DNA from: Tetracladium setigerum | Taxonomy: Eukaryota > Ascomycota > Leotiomycetes > Helotiales | Direction of reading: 5' to 3' | NCBI GenBank assembly: GCA_031472005.1 | Contig: PZJY01000002.1 | Span: 2,418,001-2,482,000, forward strand | Length of the DNA: 64,000 nucleotides | In this document: positions 12,463-23,619 of the stretch, piece after piece | Layout of the letters: every line of letters begins with the position of its first letter | Position numbering within the stretch: position 1 is the stretch's first letter | The notes under the pieces: model-generated | The model's input: the letters and a program-made list of their open reading frames with translations, nothing else | What the model was told of the DNA's origin: nothing | The model's database searches: none | Translations under genes and position numbers: made by a program

Positions 12463-15400
12463 ATGAAGAATTCTATTTTCTTAACACTTTTGAGTGTAGC
12501 ATCTGTTCATGGAGCGCCACGAAGAAGACCAGTCCAAAGCGCTTGTTCATCCGACCTCCCAATAACAATCACGAGAACCACACTCTTACCTCCTACCACT
12601 ATCACATTACCTATTCAATGGCCACCGACTAAACCACCAACTCCTCCTCAACCGCCAATTATTGAGCCTCCAATTATTGAGCCTCCAATTGTTCAACCGC
12701 CAGTTGTTCAACCGCCAGTTGTTCAACCACCGACTCCTCAACCTCCAACTATTCAACCGCCAATTATTGAACCTCCAACTGTTCAACCTCCGACTATTCC
12801 ACCGCCAACTATCCAGCCGCCAACTCCTCAAGTACCAACTTCTCAACCACTAGTTTGCCAATTGCCAAATCCATCTCCAAATCCTCCAGTTCCAAATCCA
12901 GCTCCAAATCCAGCTCCAAACCCTCCAGCTCCAAATCCAGATCCAAATCCATCTCCAAATCCTCCAGTTCCAAATCCATCTCCAAACCCTCCAGCTCCAA
13001 ATCCTCCAGCTCCAGATCCCCCCGCTCCGATTCCTACATCGCCCAATCCTCCCTCGCCCAATCCTCCTTCGCCAGATCCTCTGTCTCCAAACCCTACATC
13101 TCCAAATCCTCCATCTCCAGACCCTCCTTCGACAGATACTCCATTGCCAGACCCTCCTTTGCCAGACCTTCCTTCGCCAGATACTCCATCACCAGACCCT
13201 CCATCCCCAGATCTTCCAGTATCCTCCTTTGACCCATCGTTCCCCACTGATGGACCAGTAACGCCAACATTACCACCGACCAGTCCGGTTTCTGATGTCC
13301 CCATCGCGACAACTCTTGTTGTCCCCGAAGTACCTGTTACAACAATACCGACTTCGAATGGAACTGCCCAAATTCTACCGACTGTCACTAGTGCACCTCT
13401 AGGAACAACAGGAAGTATTATCACCACTCTCGACACGAGCGGCAAACCTACCACAGCTCCAATCATCGAAACCTCGATCACTGAACCGACCACTACAATT
13501 TCGACCACCGCTGCAACCTCAGTGGTGGTAACAATACCTCCACCAAGCGCTCCCTCTGTCGACATCTTCCAACCAATTGCCACTGATCATCCCCATCCTG
13601 CTATCCCCTCGCGAGATGATCATCCGGTTGGTCGCCTCGGTATCAACCAAAACGCTCCGATTGGAACAAACAAATTCTATAGTAACTTCTTCCTCGGAGG
13701 TCAAGACAATCCAACATGGACAAATCCATACTCGGTGGCTTGGGCGAAAGGATATGGCCAGTCCTGGGGAATGACCATCACACATATCGATGCGGATCAA
13801 CGAGTTTTTGGCCCAGAAAATGAGAATCCACCAAGATATTTCACCAATCCCTCGGAGTTCAATCACTCGCTCTTTCAGAAGCCGGACTCGGCGCTGCTAC
13901 TGTGCTCACCACTGATAGTTTGACTGCTTTCTCGGCTCGTGTCCACTTATCACCTCATGCTGGAGCTGCGCCATCCATCACATTTCCTTTGGTGCAAGGA
14001 ATGGGATTTGTGACTGGCATTTACAATGGTGGTACTCCCATTCTTCAATCTGGGATTCAATTCCGTTCAGTCACCAGAGTAAGTGTTGACCCAAAGTCTG
14101 GCGTCACGAAATATCGCATCATTCTTGAAGATGGAAAGCTCTGGTTGTTATATGCTTCCTCATTGGACGGGCTACCTTTGGAGTTTCAAGTTGTCAATAA
14201 TGGTTTTGTTCAGGCGACATCGAATTTCAAAGGATTCATTCAAATTGCAAAGAATCCTGGCAACGCGGAGAATACTTACGATGCGAGATGCGGAGCCTAT
14301 GCAACTGATGTCACTCTTTCGGGAAGTACCAATGGAAATCAAGGTTCATACACTTTAACATTCGCCAGAGCTGGAATTTCAAACTCGCTCTTGTTGATGT
14401 TTGCATTACCTCACCATCTCCAATCTTTTTCTGCCCAGACGGCAGCAGGAGTCACAGGCATTGAGCTTATAACCACCACCAAAGGTGTCGCGAAAGCTGT
14501 CATAGGAGACTCATGGACTATGGTTGAAGAGCTTCCTCTTTCAATGGGATTTTCTCCATGGAGTCCCGAACTTGGACCTCTCAACAAACTTTCTGCAGCT
14601 GCCAAAGCTGCGATGAAAGATATCGCCGCGAGTGAAGTATCTCAAGACATGGACTCACAATCCAACTTGGAATCCATGTATTTTAGTGGGAAGGTAAGTC
14701 CTCAATCTTCGAATGATTCATAATCACAATACTAACTTCTCCCAGGCATTGGCAAAATTCGCAGGTATCATCTACACTCTACATGAATTGATGGATGAGA
14801 AAGAACTCGGTCAAGCTGGTCTCAAGAATCTCAAAGCGGCTTTCTCGACCTTTGTAAATAATCGCCAAAGGTTCCCTCTCGTATATGAAACTGTCTGGGG
14901 AGGTATCGTCTCCACTGGCGCCTACGTAACCGGCGATGCTGGTGTTGACTTTGGCAACACCTATTACAACGACCATCATTTCCAGTACGTCCTTCTTCTC
15001 CCCCTAAATCATAAGATACCCCCAACTGACAACCTTAAGCTACGGCTACTTCGTCTACACAGCCGCCATAATCGCCCACATCGACCCTAGCTTCCTCCTC
15101 GACATCCCCTCCGTCTCCTTCGTGACGACCCTGCTCCGCGACTTCGCCAACCCCTCCCCACTCGACCCCTACTTCCCCGTCTCCCGCTCCTACGACTTCT
15201 ACCACGGCCACTCCTGGGCCAAAGGACTCTTCCCCTCCTACGACGGCAAAGATCAAGAATCCACCTCAGAAGACATGATGGCTGCCTACGCCATCAAACT
15301 CTGGGGCGTAGCCACAGCCGACTCCAACACCGAAGCACGCGGAAACCTCCAACTCGCCATCACCTCGCGCACATTAAAATCATACTTCCTTTTCGAATCC

Positions 15401-15854
15401 GACAACACCATCCAGCCCGCCAATCTCATCCCCAATAAAGTCACCGGTATCCTGTTCGAGAACAAAATCGATCACACCACTTACTTTGGTACCAAGATTG
15501 AGTATATTCAGGGTATACATATGCTACCACTCCTGCCCTGCTCGACGTTGTCCAGGACGAAGAGATTTGTGGCGGAGGAGTGGGATGTGTATTTTAGTAA
15601 TGGGAGGGCTGATGCGGCCGAGGCGGGGTGGAGGGGTGTGTTGTTTGCGAATTTGGCGATTAGTGATGCGAGGGCGAGTTGGGAGTATTTTAGTCGGGGT
15701 GATTTTGATGTGAGTTCTATTGATGGCGGGGCGAGTCGGACGTGGTATTTGGCTATGGCTGCTGGTAAGTTTCGAAATCTCAACTTCCTTCTTTCCTTCA
15801 TTAGGGAAATAAAACTAACACTTTTCGAAAATAGGTTTGGGAGGCGGTCCTTGA
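12463..15854 (+). CDS. Secreted endo-beta-1,3-glucanase, GH81, with proline-rich N-terminal arm; one frame break
   Basis: Predicted secreted glucanase that cleaves beta-1,3-glucan in fungal walls, for example at cell separation, spore release or autolysis. Exons: 12463-14693, 14746-14984, 15040-15764, 15835-15854 (about 1071 aa if the break is bridged). A signal peptide (about residues 1-18) is followed by about 210 residues of proline repeats, then a Ser/Thr-rich stretch. The GH81 domain begins near NAPIGTNKFYSNFF. Signature elements include YNDHHF joined by splicing to HYGYFVYTAA, SWAKGLFPSYDGKDQE with TSEDMMAAYAIKLWG, and GGASRTWYLAMAAG near the end. The reading frame shifts by one base at the C run 13849-13851: the text before it (DADQRVFGPEN..RYFTNP) and after it (LGVQSLALSEAGLG) are contiguous GH81 sequence in different frames. 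Either a base is missing from the assembly or the allele is truncated at residue 486. Confidence 0.88.
12617..13218 (+). repeat. Coding proline-rich tandem repeats of the GH81 arm
   Basis: Two imperfect coding repeats lie end to end. The first repeats a 4-residue unit of the type PPIV/PPII followed by Q or E. The second repeats NPSP/NPAP/PDPP-like units. The DNA repeats are short and almost uninterrupted, so copy number may vary between strains. The repetition also opens long frames on the opposite strand that are not genes. Confidence 0.85.
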
Positions 15855-16495
15855 TTGATTTTTTATGATTGACGACAATGATTGATGACGACGATAATGG
15901 CGATGATTTAACGATGAAGAAAAATGTATATGAACAAAAAAATACCTTTCGGTTGATCGCCAAAGGAGCAGCTTTTGCTTTTGCTTTCATTTTGTATTTT
16001 TCTCCTGTTTTTTTTTTTTACATAGCTGCATTTAGAAAGAGATTCGAATTTAATAAACCTCTACCAGCCTCATGTTGATTACCTTTGATTTTGTACCCAT
16101 ATCGCCCCATGTCATGTTGTTGTTAAAAGATTGACGTAGATACACAGGTAGATATGCATGCTTGAACGTTTTGCAATTCTTTCATAATTCATTTCATTTC
16201 ATCCATTCATCCATCCCCAAGCAATCAGGATACGCCCGCGTTCCTCTTCATGGTACACCCAAACAAGACTAAATGGATCTCTCAAATCTTCATCAAAACA
16301 CAAACATATAATCTCATAAACTCGTTTCATCATTTCGTGCTTCATTCAAACTTCCTTGCAACCCCCTCCGCTCCTCCTTTCGTCAAATTGGAAAATCATA
16401 CACACATATAAAAAAACACATAAACATACAAAAGAAGAATACATATTGACCTCCTTCCTGCTTCCTACCAACCCACCCCAAATCCAAACCCAACC
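15855..16495. other. Intergenic region between convergent genes
   Basis: This 641-bp stretch holds the 3' UTRs of GH81 and the 803-aa gene, with a T10 run near 16009-16018 and A+T-rich low complexity. No gene was recognised. Confidence 0.45.
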
Positions 16496-19113
16496 TCAAG
16501 ACCAAAAAACAACCTTACCTAACCCATCAAAGCCTTCAGCAGCCTCACTAATAACATTAAACAAACTAACCGCCGCCCCACCCAATCCAGCAGCCGTCAG
16601 ATTCTCCTTCCATCTACTACTGCTGCTGGTGGTGCTGCTATTCTTTCTTGAACCACCACCATCTCTATCCCTCTCCCTCCCACCGTCCCTCTCTCTCATA
16701 CCATCCCTCTCCCTCTCCCTTCCATCTCCTCTTTTCCCATCCCTATGATATTCTTTTTCACCCCTCTCTCTCCTCCTGTGACCACTCCCCCCTCACTCCG
16801 ATGTTTCCTCGGTTTTGATTCCCGCTCCCGCCATTGCCGTTACTATAATTGAAATCCTGTTCTCGTCGTCTTTCACCGCCCCTACCACCACCATATCCTC
16901 CATCAGTAGATCCGGGCGAATGCGCAAAGGTGTAATAACTCCTATCTGGTTCTCTGTCCCTCTCTCTCCTCCCCCGTCATCTCTCTTTCCCCCAACACCA
17001 CCACCCTCATCTCTCTTCCTCTCCCTATCGTCGCTGAAACTTGGACTGGAGGAGAATCTCACGCCGGGAGTGACTATGGGTGCACTTCGTGGTATACCAT
17101 CAAAGCCTCCACCACCCACACTTTTTTCCCTCTCCTTTTCTCTCCCGCCAACATTTGCATTCGAAAACGATAAAGCTGGACTAGGAGGCGCGACATATTG
17201 ACCGAAAGGGTTTGGATACCCTGAGATAGGGACGCCGATGTCCGAGCCTTGGTAAGAACGTCTTCTACGGTATTTTCCTGGATTGTTTGCATTTGGACCG
17301 CGATAATTTGGATGGAGAGTAGTTGAGGAGTTCGAGCCTTCTGAATCATAGTAGGAATCCGACTCATCGGAAGATTGATCTCCATCCCCTGACCGACCTG
17401 TGTGGTATCTTTGCGGTTCTGAGGAGACCGGGATTGGGATTGGGATTGGAACTGGGATTGGCAAATTTTGCTGTTGAGACGGACGGGGAGGTTGTTGTGG
17501 TGGTTGTTCTTGATTTTGGTTAGAGGAGGGGTGATGACGAAGATGTCGCTCGTAACGATGTTTTGCTGTTTTGGCGGCCAAGTCTTCTATCTGAGACCGA
17601 GAGAGGAGACCGAGAACTGCTACGAATTCTGGGCGACTGTAGTATGTATATACTTATGTTAGCGATTCACTGGTGCAAGAGAATGCGTGGCTGGAAAGGG
17701 GAGCATACGCTTCATATCTCATCCCCAACTGATCCAGCACCTCAGGTGAGACCAATCGCCTTGTCACCCGAGTCCATTTCGCATCAGCAGGAATCTCATT
17801 CCCGTTGGCATCCGGCGCTAATCGTTGAAACTCTTGTGCTGGATAATTAGCCGTTGTTTGGTTTGGCATCGGCAGGAAGTCTCTCCCCCCAACCGGAGAA
17901 GCTCCATACTCGAAGTTCCTCGGGCGTTCCCTCTCAGAACCAAACGAGGAGCCTCGATCATGACTTCTATAACTCAATGATGGCGAAACGGGCGCTCTTA
18001 GGGTGAGTGCTTGTTGATTCATTAGATCTGATGTTCGTATCACAAGACCTCGAGAATCATCGTCGGAGGAGTCGCTTCTGGTTGTGACTTGGTTATTGTC
18101 GATCGAAGAAGGAGTGGTAACAAGATGAGGCGGTAGATCTCTTGGTCTACCGCTGCTCTCATTGCTACTTCTTCTGGTCGGAGATCTTGAAAACTGGTAC
18201 TGTCGTTCGCCTCCTCTGGATTCTGGATTTCGGCGTTCAGTCTTCATCGTGGTGGGGAATTTCATGTTGTCTTCTCTGGGAGCTAACTCCTTTGAACCTG
18301 GTCCTAGATGGAAGTTCTTGAATGACGGTGGGCCGTCCCGTAAGGATGGGAATTCGGCTGTGTCTAGCCATAGATCTGGCTTTGTGTTTGACGGACTGCG
18401 AGATGGCTCGTCCGGATGGCCTTTTTGATAGATTTCGCCGATGTATGAAATCAAAACCTCCTATAATCACAGAGCAGTCAGTGACCTTACTACCTTCAAC
18501 TTTATCTCTGGCTGATGCAAAAGAAACTGACCTTATGATCCTGTAAATCCCCAGCCGAAACGCCCTCCAGAGACAGCTCTCTTCGAAAATGTTTCCACTT
18601 CTCCTCATCACTCAATCGACTCCCATCCCTCAACCTCGCTGCAATATCATCCACCCGATCCAAAATGCGATCCAATTTTGCCTCCCCTCCCCCGTCATCC
18701 ACATCGTCGTCCTCCCCATCACGTACCAAATTGGCCAAACCTGTCTTCAATGAAATCAGCTTGACCCTGCACGCCCCAAGCGCATCCATATCATCCACCC
18801 GCCCCGACTTAGTGATCAACGCATCGAGTCTATGTAGTGCGGTATCGCAGTCGGCGAGAATAGGCGCAATCTTTTGGCGTTGCTTTTGGTCATAGCGAGA
18901 ATGCGAGAGGTGTCGTAGAACAGTGTGGAGGGCGCGGACTTCGTGGGAGATTTCATCGTAGTCACTGATTTTCTTGGTTGTCAGTGGAAAGGAGATAGAA
19001 TGTGAAAATGAAGAATTGTAGACGTACCCTCGTGCATCTCTACATTTACGATACAATGCTTTGCAGTAGGTCGTGATGGTGTTGATATCTGCAGCGGACG
19101 TGCCGAAACTCAT
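16496..19113 (-). CDS. Conserved fungal protein of unknown function, about 803 aa; two compensating frame breaks
   Basis: Exons: 19113-19028, 18964-18532, 18460-17709 and 17636-16496, with donors GTACGT, GTCAGT and GTATGC and phases that agree. The N-terminus (MSFGTSAADINTITTYCKAL) and the helical region to about residue 170 (DYDEISHEVRALHTVLRHL) resemble the N-terminal helical domain of many uncharacterised Pezizomycotina proteins. The middle is disordered and rich in Ser, Arg, Pro and Gln, with a conserved-looking block WTRVTRRLVSPEVLDQLGMR/YEA before the last intron and ARPEFVAVLGLL after it. The end (RWKENLTAAGLGGAAVSLFN) is the usual C-terminal helix of this family. In exon 4 the frame shifts at the C5 run 16971-16975 (one base short) and is restored at the C6 run 16787-16792 (one base long). 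Between them the bridged frame reads Gly/Arg-rich sequence like its surroundings. Function not known. Confidence 0.7.
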
Positions 19114-19997
19114 TGCGATATACTTCGTAAAAGTAAAGACGAGCAAATTGAGGTCGTTAAAGGGTCATAGTCTGGCGCAAAAGCGCTCTCAACAGTATAA
19201 GTCGGAACCAAGAAAGGGGGAAATGTGAAAGTTGTTGGGAGTGAAAGACGCAGCCTCGTATCGAGATATACTACTCGTATGGAGGGCTAAAGGGATTGGA
19301 CCCCGCAATAGCTGTTTTGTTTTGTGCGAAGCGAAGCTTATATCGGTAATAGAAAGAGCATTAAGATATAAAGACGTAAAATGCTTGACGGTGAGAGCAG
19401 CTAAGCAACGAAGAAATAAGAAGAAGCAACGCTTGGGGGGTATATTGGCGATAGATAAAAATATGGAGATGCGAAAAGAGGGCAGAGAAAGGAAGCCTGG
19501 AGATGGTGGTGGTGGTGGGCGAGCGAGTGGCCGCCGTGACGTCGCGGATGCAGAGATGCAAAAGAAGATGGTGGGGAGGGCGAACCAGGATCTTCACAAC
19601 CCGCACAGGGCTCACTGGTGCCCGTGTCACTCGATTTCGTGATTCCTGGTGAACTCCGTGGCGCAGATTTTCACGCTTGTTGCTTCGCTGCATGACACCA
19701 AGTCCCTACTCGGTCCTCGGTGTGATGGCGCAAATGAAGTGTGTGGCCTAGTTAGCCTCAAAATCATATATCAAAGTTGCCTCCTTCAGAGTGCGAGTGA
19801 GGCTACGCGAGGCAACAACAATAACAACAACAAACAAGATGTGATGGATCATTATTTCCTGTTATTCTCTTATTTCATACTTTTAGTATTGACACTTTCT
19901 CGCAAGAAAATACTTTCGTTCATACATACGCTTTTTGCCACTCCATCGCCGTGAATGTGATGCCGTCTAATAATCATCATCTCGAACTCCTCGAGCC
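19114..19997. other. Intergenic region between the 803-aa gene and UTP8
   Basis: This 884-bp stretch holds the promoter of the 803-aa gene (right of 19113) and the 3' end of UTP8. A CAACAA-type run lies near 19814-19833. The open frames here have no recognisable family. Confidence 0.4.
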
Positions 19998-22801
19998 TCA
20001 CACATTGATCCGCTCGAGCGTGTACTTCCCCACCTTTTTGCTCTTCAAATACCCAATATCGCGATAGCTTCGAGCCTTAATCTCGCCTCCTGCTCCAACC
20101 CGGTGTGTCGAGACGAAATGTTCGGCTTTCAGCCCCAGAGGCAGCATCCGCTCCTGCTCGCCTACCACGGCCACTGGGTGTGCATGCAGCTTTCGCTTCC
20201 CCTCCAGAGCCGCTTGCCCTTCACCCGTGACCTGTGCAAGCGATCGCTCCACCAAATCTCCATACCGCACCATTTCCGAGATCAGACCCCCAAGAAACTT
20301 GACTTCCTCGATCCCTTCGAGAGCCGCTCCCACTTCGAGCTTGAGACTGGCAATCAGTTCTTCGGCTTCAAACGGATCTCCGCTGACTAGTCTCGACTCG
20401 CCCGTTAACCATCCACCTGCTCCAATAGCGTCGATACAGTTGTTGAGAAGACTGGCGATGAGAACGATGGCGTGATTTGGAATTTCGGCTTCTTCGTTGA
20501 CGATGCTCTCATCGTCATCGTTCATATACCGGGTGGTCCAAGCCCCTCGTGCAAGCTCATATCTGAGAAGGTAGATGAGCGAGATGGTTTCGCTGGCATC
20601 GAAACCTGTCTGAATGGCATAGATGATGGCCGAGTTGGGGCAGGTGTATAGTTTGGATAGCGAAGCACTCAACGCTTGTCCCCGTACACCAGATCCGGAG
20701 CCCAGTTGGTATTCAGCCATAGCGAGATCATTCTCAGCCTCGGCTTCCAGTCTCATAATTTGCTCTTCCGCATCGACATTCTCTAGATCAACCTCGTCGC
20801 CGTTAGTCAAGAGGCCTTGCGCCGTCGTTGTGTTGGGACCGAAGAGTCCTAGGCTGTCCATGATACGTCGGATAGCTTGGAGAAGTTCTGACGCATCAAG
20901 GTGATTTTCAGAAACTAGAACAAGGAGCAGATCCATGTCGGTGTCAAATTCAATCAAAGCGTCGACTAATTGACCCGGCTGGAGCAGGAGGCCCAGTGGC
21001 GTGGTCTTGTTTCTCAGTGCCATCTCGACATTGGTAACTGTCACGTATCCATTCGCTAGCAGCCAGGTGAAAGTCTTGGGTGGGTAAAACACGATGGAAA
21101 GCTTAGAGATGTCGCCGTTTTCTGATATTTTGAATATTTTGCTCAACGCATACATGATCCAGCGTTGGTCAATGACGGGCGAGGGTTTCGAGGCTTGAGA
21201 CTCCTCGGTTGATTTCTCAAAAGATAGGTCCAGACCGGATTTACGGGACATTAAAGAATCGAACGCATCAGCATCATCGTTTGATGCAGCAGTATTAAGA
21301 TCTGTGACTTGTGCGCCAAAGGGCATCTGCGTGTTACCAATGGAGCCGAAGGTCTTTAAGTCCATTGTCTTCAGATCGAAATCGAGAGCCGTCTTGACTC
21401 GTTTCGAGCGAACAACTCGGGACTGTCCTGGGATTGAGCACCCTAAGGAGTCAATTAACAAACCCGCTGGTCGTGGTCGACCTTGTCGATCCGATTGTCC
21501 TTCAACTTGAATCGCAATGAGGTCGTTGCCTGAGATAGCGACTGCAGACCCTAATTTCGGAAAATACGCAACAAATTCACAGATTGGAAGTGAGTCCTGT
21601 GTCTCTCGTTTTCGCTTAAGGGAATCGGACGAGTCGTCAAGATCAACTGTGGCCAATATAGATTGGTATTTTGGGTTGACTACCGTGATAGCAGAGTCGT
21701 TTGAAAGCATAACTGATGTGCTTGATAATCGTAGGAAAGATTGAGCCCCGCTTGTGATGAGCGTTGATGTTACTTTTGGAAGTGTTTCGGTGAGGTCGAA
21801 GGTGTAGAGGGATTTTCCTGAAAGCTGTTGGAGAACGCCGGTAGAAACCTGTAAACTGAAGGATGTCTTCTCTGCAGACCATGCTTCCTTGGGGAGCGTA
21901 ACAGCAAGTAGAGACTCAACCGACTGTTTCGTGCTGTCCAGCTGTCCGCCAGATCGTCGAGGCATTGAGACAATGTGGAGTGTGCGCTTCTCTCCAGATT
22001 TGGTCAGGAGAATAAGTAGTTCTGGATTGAACTCATCTTCCGAAATTTCCTCGGGGAAAATGGCTAGTACATCCTGTCGGCCTTTCAAGATCCCTTGACC
22101 AGCCGAGTGTGCGTTGGTGAGTTGAGCAAACTCGACTGTGAAATCTCCAATAGTCGAAGTTTCCCGAGCCAATGCCGATGCTGGTGAAGTCCATTTCTGT
22201 GCCAATGTCTCCCCATTGTAGCACTGTATCTCGCCATTCTCCTTCACAGCAAGTAGGTCAAAGGTATTTTCTGAAATCCCGGTTGTTCGCGCCGCAGTTA
22301 TAGTTCCCAGGAAAACAACAGGTCTAGTAGAATTTGCTACATTTTGAGTGACAGTGGTCGATTTTGACGTAGCTGGCCCCTCAGTGGAATCACAGAAGAG
22401 TGATATTTGCGCCTGGGTCCCAGTGGTAGAAACATAAGTTCGTCTGTCGATTTTGCTTTTGGAAGTTTTCGTTCGGGTCGAGGCAGGCGGGCAGGTAAAT
22501 GTCGATTGCGGAGGAAGCGCATATGATGTGATCAAGCGGGAAGAAGCAATCTAGAGGATTAAGAGTAATTAGAAACGAAATTTATGCCTCCAAAGCTCTG
22601 CCAATTCATTCTTGCACTCACATCGTACAAGTTAACTCCCTCTCCGTCAATTCCCACCGCAACCTCTGCTCTTTTTCTCTTTTTCGAGCCAGGCAGCCCA
22701 CCATAGACCTCTCCTACGACATATCGTCCTTTTTGGTGATCCACTGGTCGCGGTAATGCGGCTACCACATAGGGGTTCTGCAGCGAAAATTTGGACGACA
22801 T
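19998..22801 (-). CDS. UTP8: U3 snoRNA-associated protein UTP8, 910 aa
   Basis: Likely nucleolar t-UTP/UTP-A subcomplex subunit that couples rDNA transcription to early pre-rRNA processing; the yeast protein also takes part in tRNA export. Exon 1 is 22801-22622 and exon 2 is 22550-19998; the intron has a GTGAGT donor and a CTCTAG acceptor. The N-terminus (FSLQNPYVVAALPRP, then VAVGIDGEGVNLYD, then SSRLITSYALPPQSTFTCPP across the intron) matches the fungal UTP8 beta-propeller opening. Beta-rich sequence runs to about residue 450, then an alpha-helical C-terminal half. A KKRKR basic patch (about 40-44) could serve nuclear import. The length is normal and the frame is intact over 2.7 kb. It is divergent from ELG1. 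The assignment rests on the N-terminal pattern and is less certain than UTP14. Confidence 0.75.
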
Positions 22802-23619
22802 GTTGGCGAGTTGTTCTGCGTTTGAGCTCTTCGCAAATCGTTATCAAAAAAAAGATTCTGGCAAGCCAAAAAGTTCACGAAATCCATGCACCACTACGGC
22901 TGCCCACAAGAGCTGCAAAATAATACGGCGGCCTGTATCTTTGCACACGCACGCGTGCTCAAGTCTTGTCACGTGCTAGTTACCACTTTCACTTTCCAGT
23001 CGCGAGAACGCGAACTCCAAAACTCCACAGAATTGACAAGTCGATCACCATTGACTTTCAACTACAACAAATGCCAATTTCTCCCTCTGCAACGCCATAT
23101 ATTAGTTCTCTGACGCATCCCCTAATAACTCAAGTCTGATAGGCAGAATCACGCACCTTTCACCAAACTTTGCAGGCGATGCTTCCATCAATTCGAGCAC
23201 AGTAGCACCGCGAGACTCTCGCGTTCCAACCAGGGATTTGCCATCCGCCATCTGCCCAAATTGAATGGCGGCTTTGGCCATAATGATGATTGAGGACTTG
23301 AGACAGGATCGAAAACCTGTCTATTCCGTATTTCAGAACTCCTCAAGTAGGTCCAATCTACTGCAATGAATGAAGCCGTTGTCAATGCCAAGTACTGACA
23401 CAAGCCTTCTTCAGAACCCCAGGAATTCCCAAATGAACAAAGCGATGTCCGATCTGCCTCGATACCCTTGGCTAGCATGCCTGCGAATATTCCGTTGAAG
23501 ATCGGTAAGGCGGAGGAGAAATCAAGAAAACCGGATAGTTCGCAAAGTGAAGGCGAACCATTTTCTCCTTTGAAATCCCATACAGCTCGGAGCAACCTAT
23601 TCGGCCTGGTCAGGATGTC
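22802..23619. promoter_or_regulatory. Divergent region between UTP8 and ELG1
   Basis: This region separates two divergent genes and should hold both promoters. From the ATG at 23477 an open frame (MPANIPLKIGKAEEKSRK..) runs towards ELG1 in a different frame. It could be the real ELG1 N-terminus if one more base is missing around 23550-23570. Left of that I see no coding sequence. Confidence 0.4.

Noticed and set aside
12843..13583. 246-codon open frame on the minus strand across the GH81 proline repeats
   Set aside because: It is the mirror of a short coding repeat; the Gly-rich product has no intron, start or family support.
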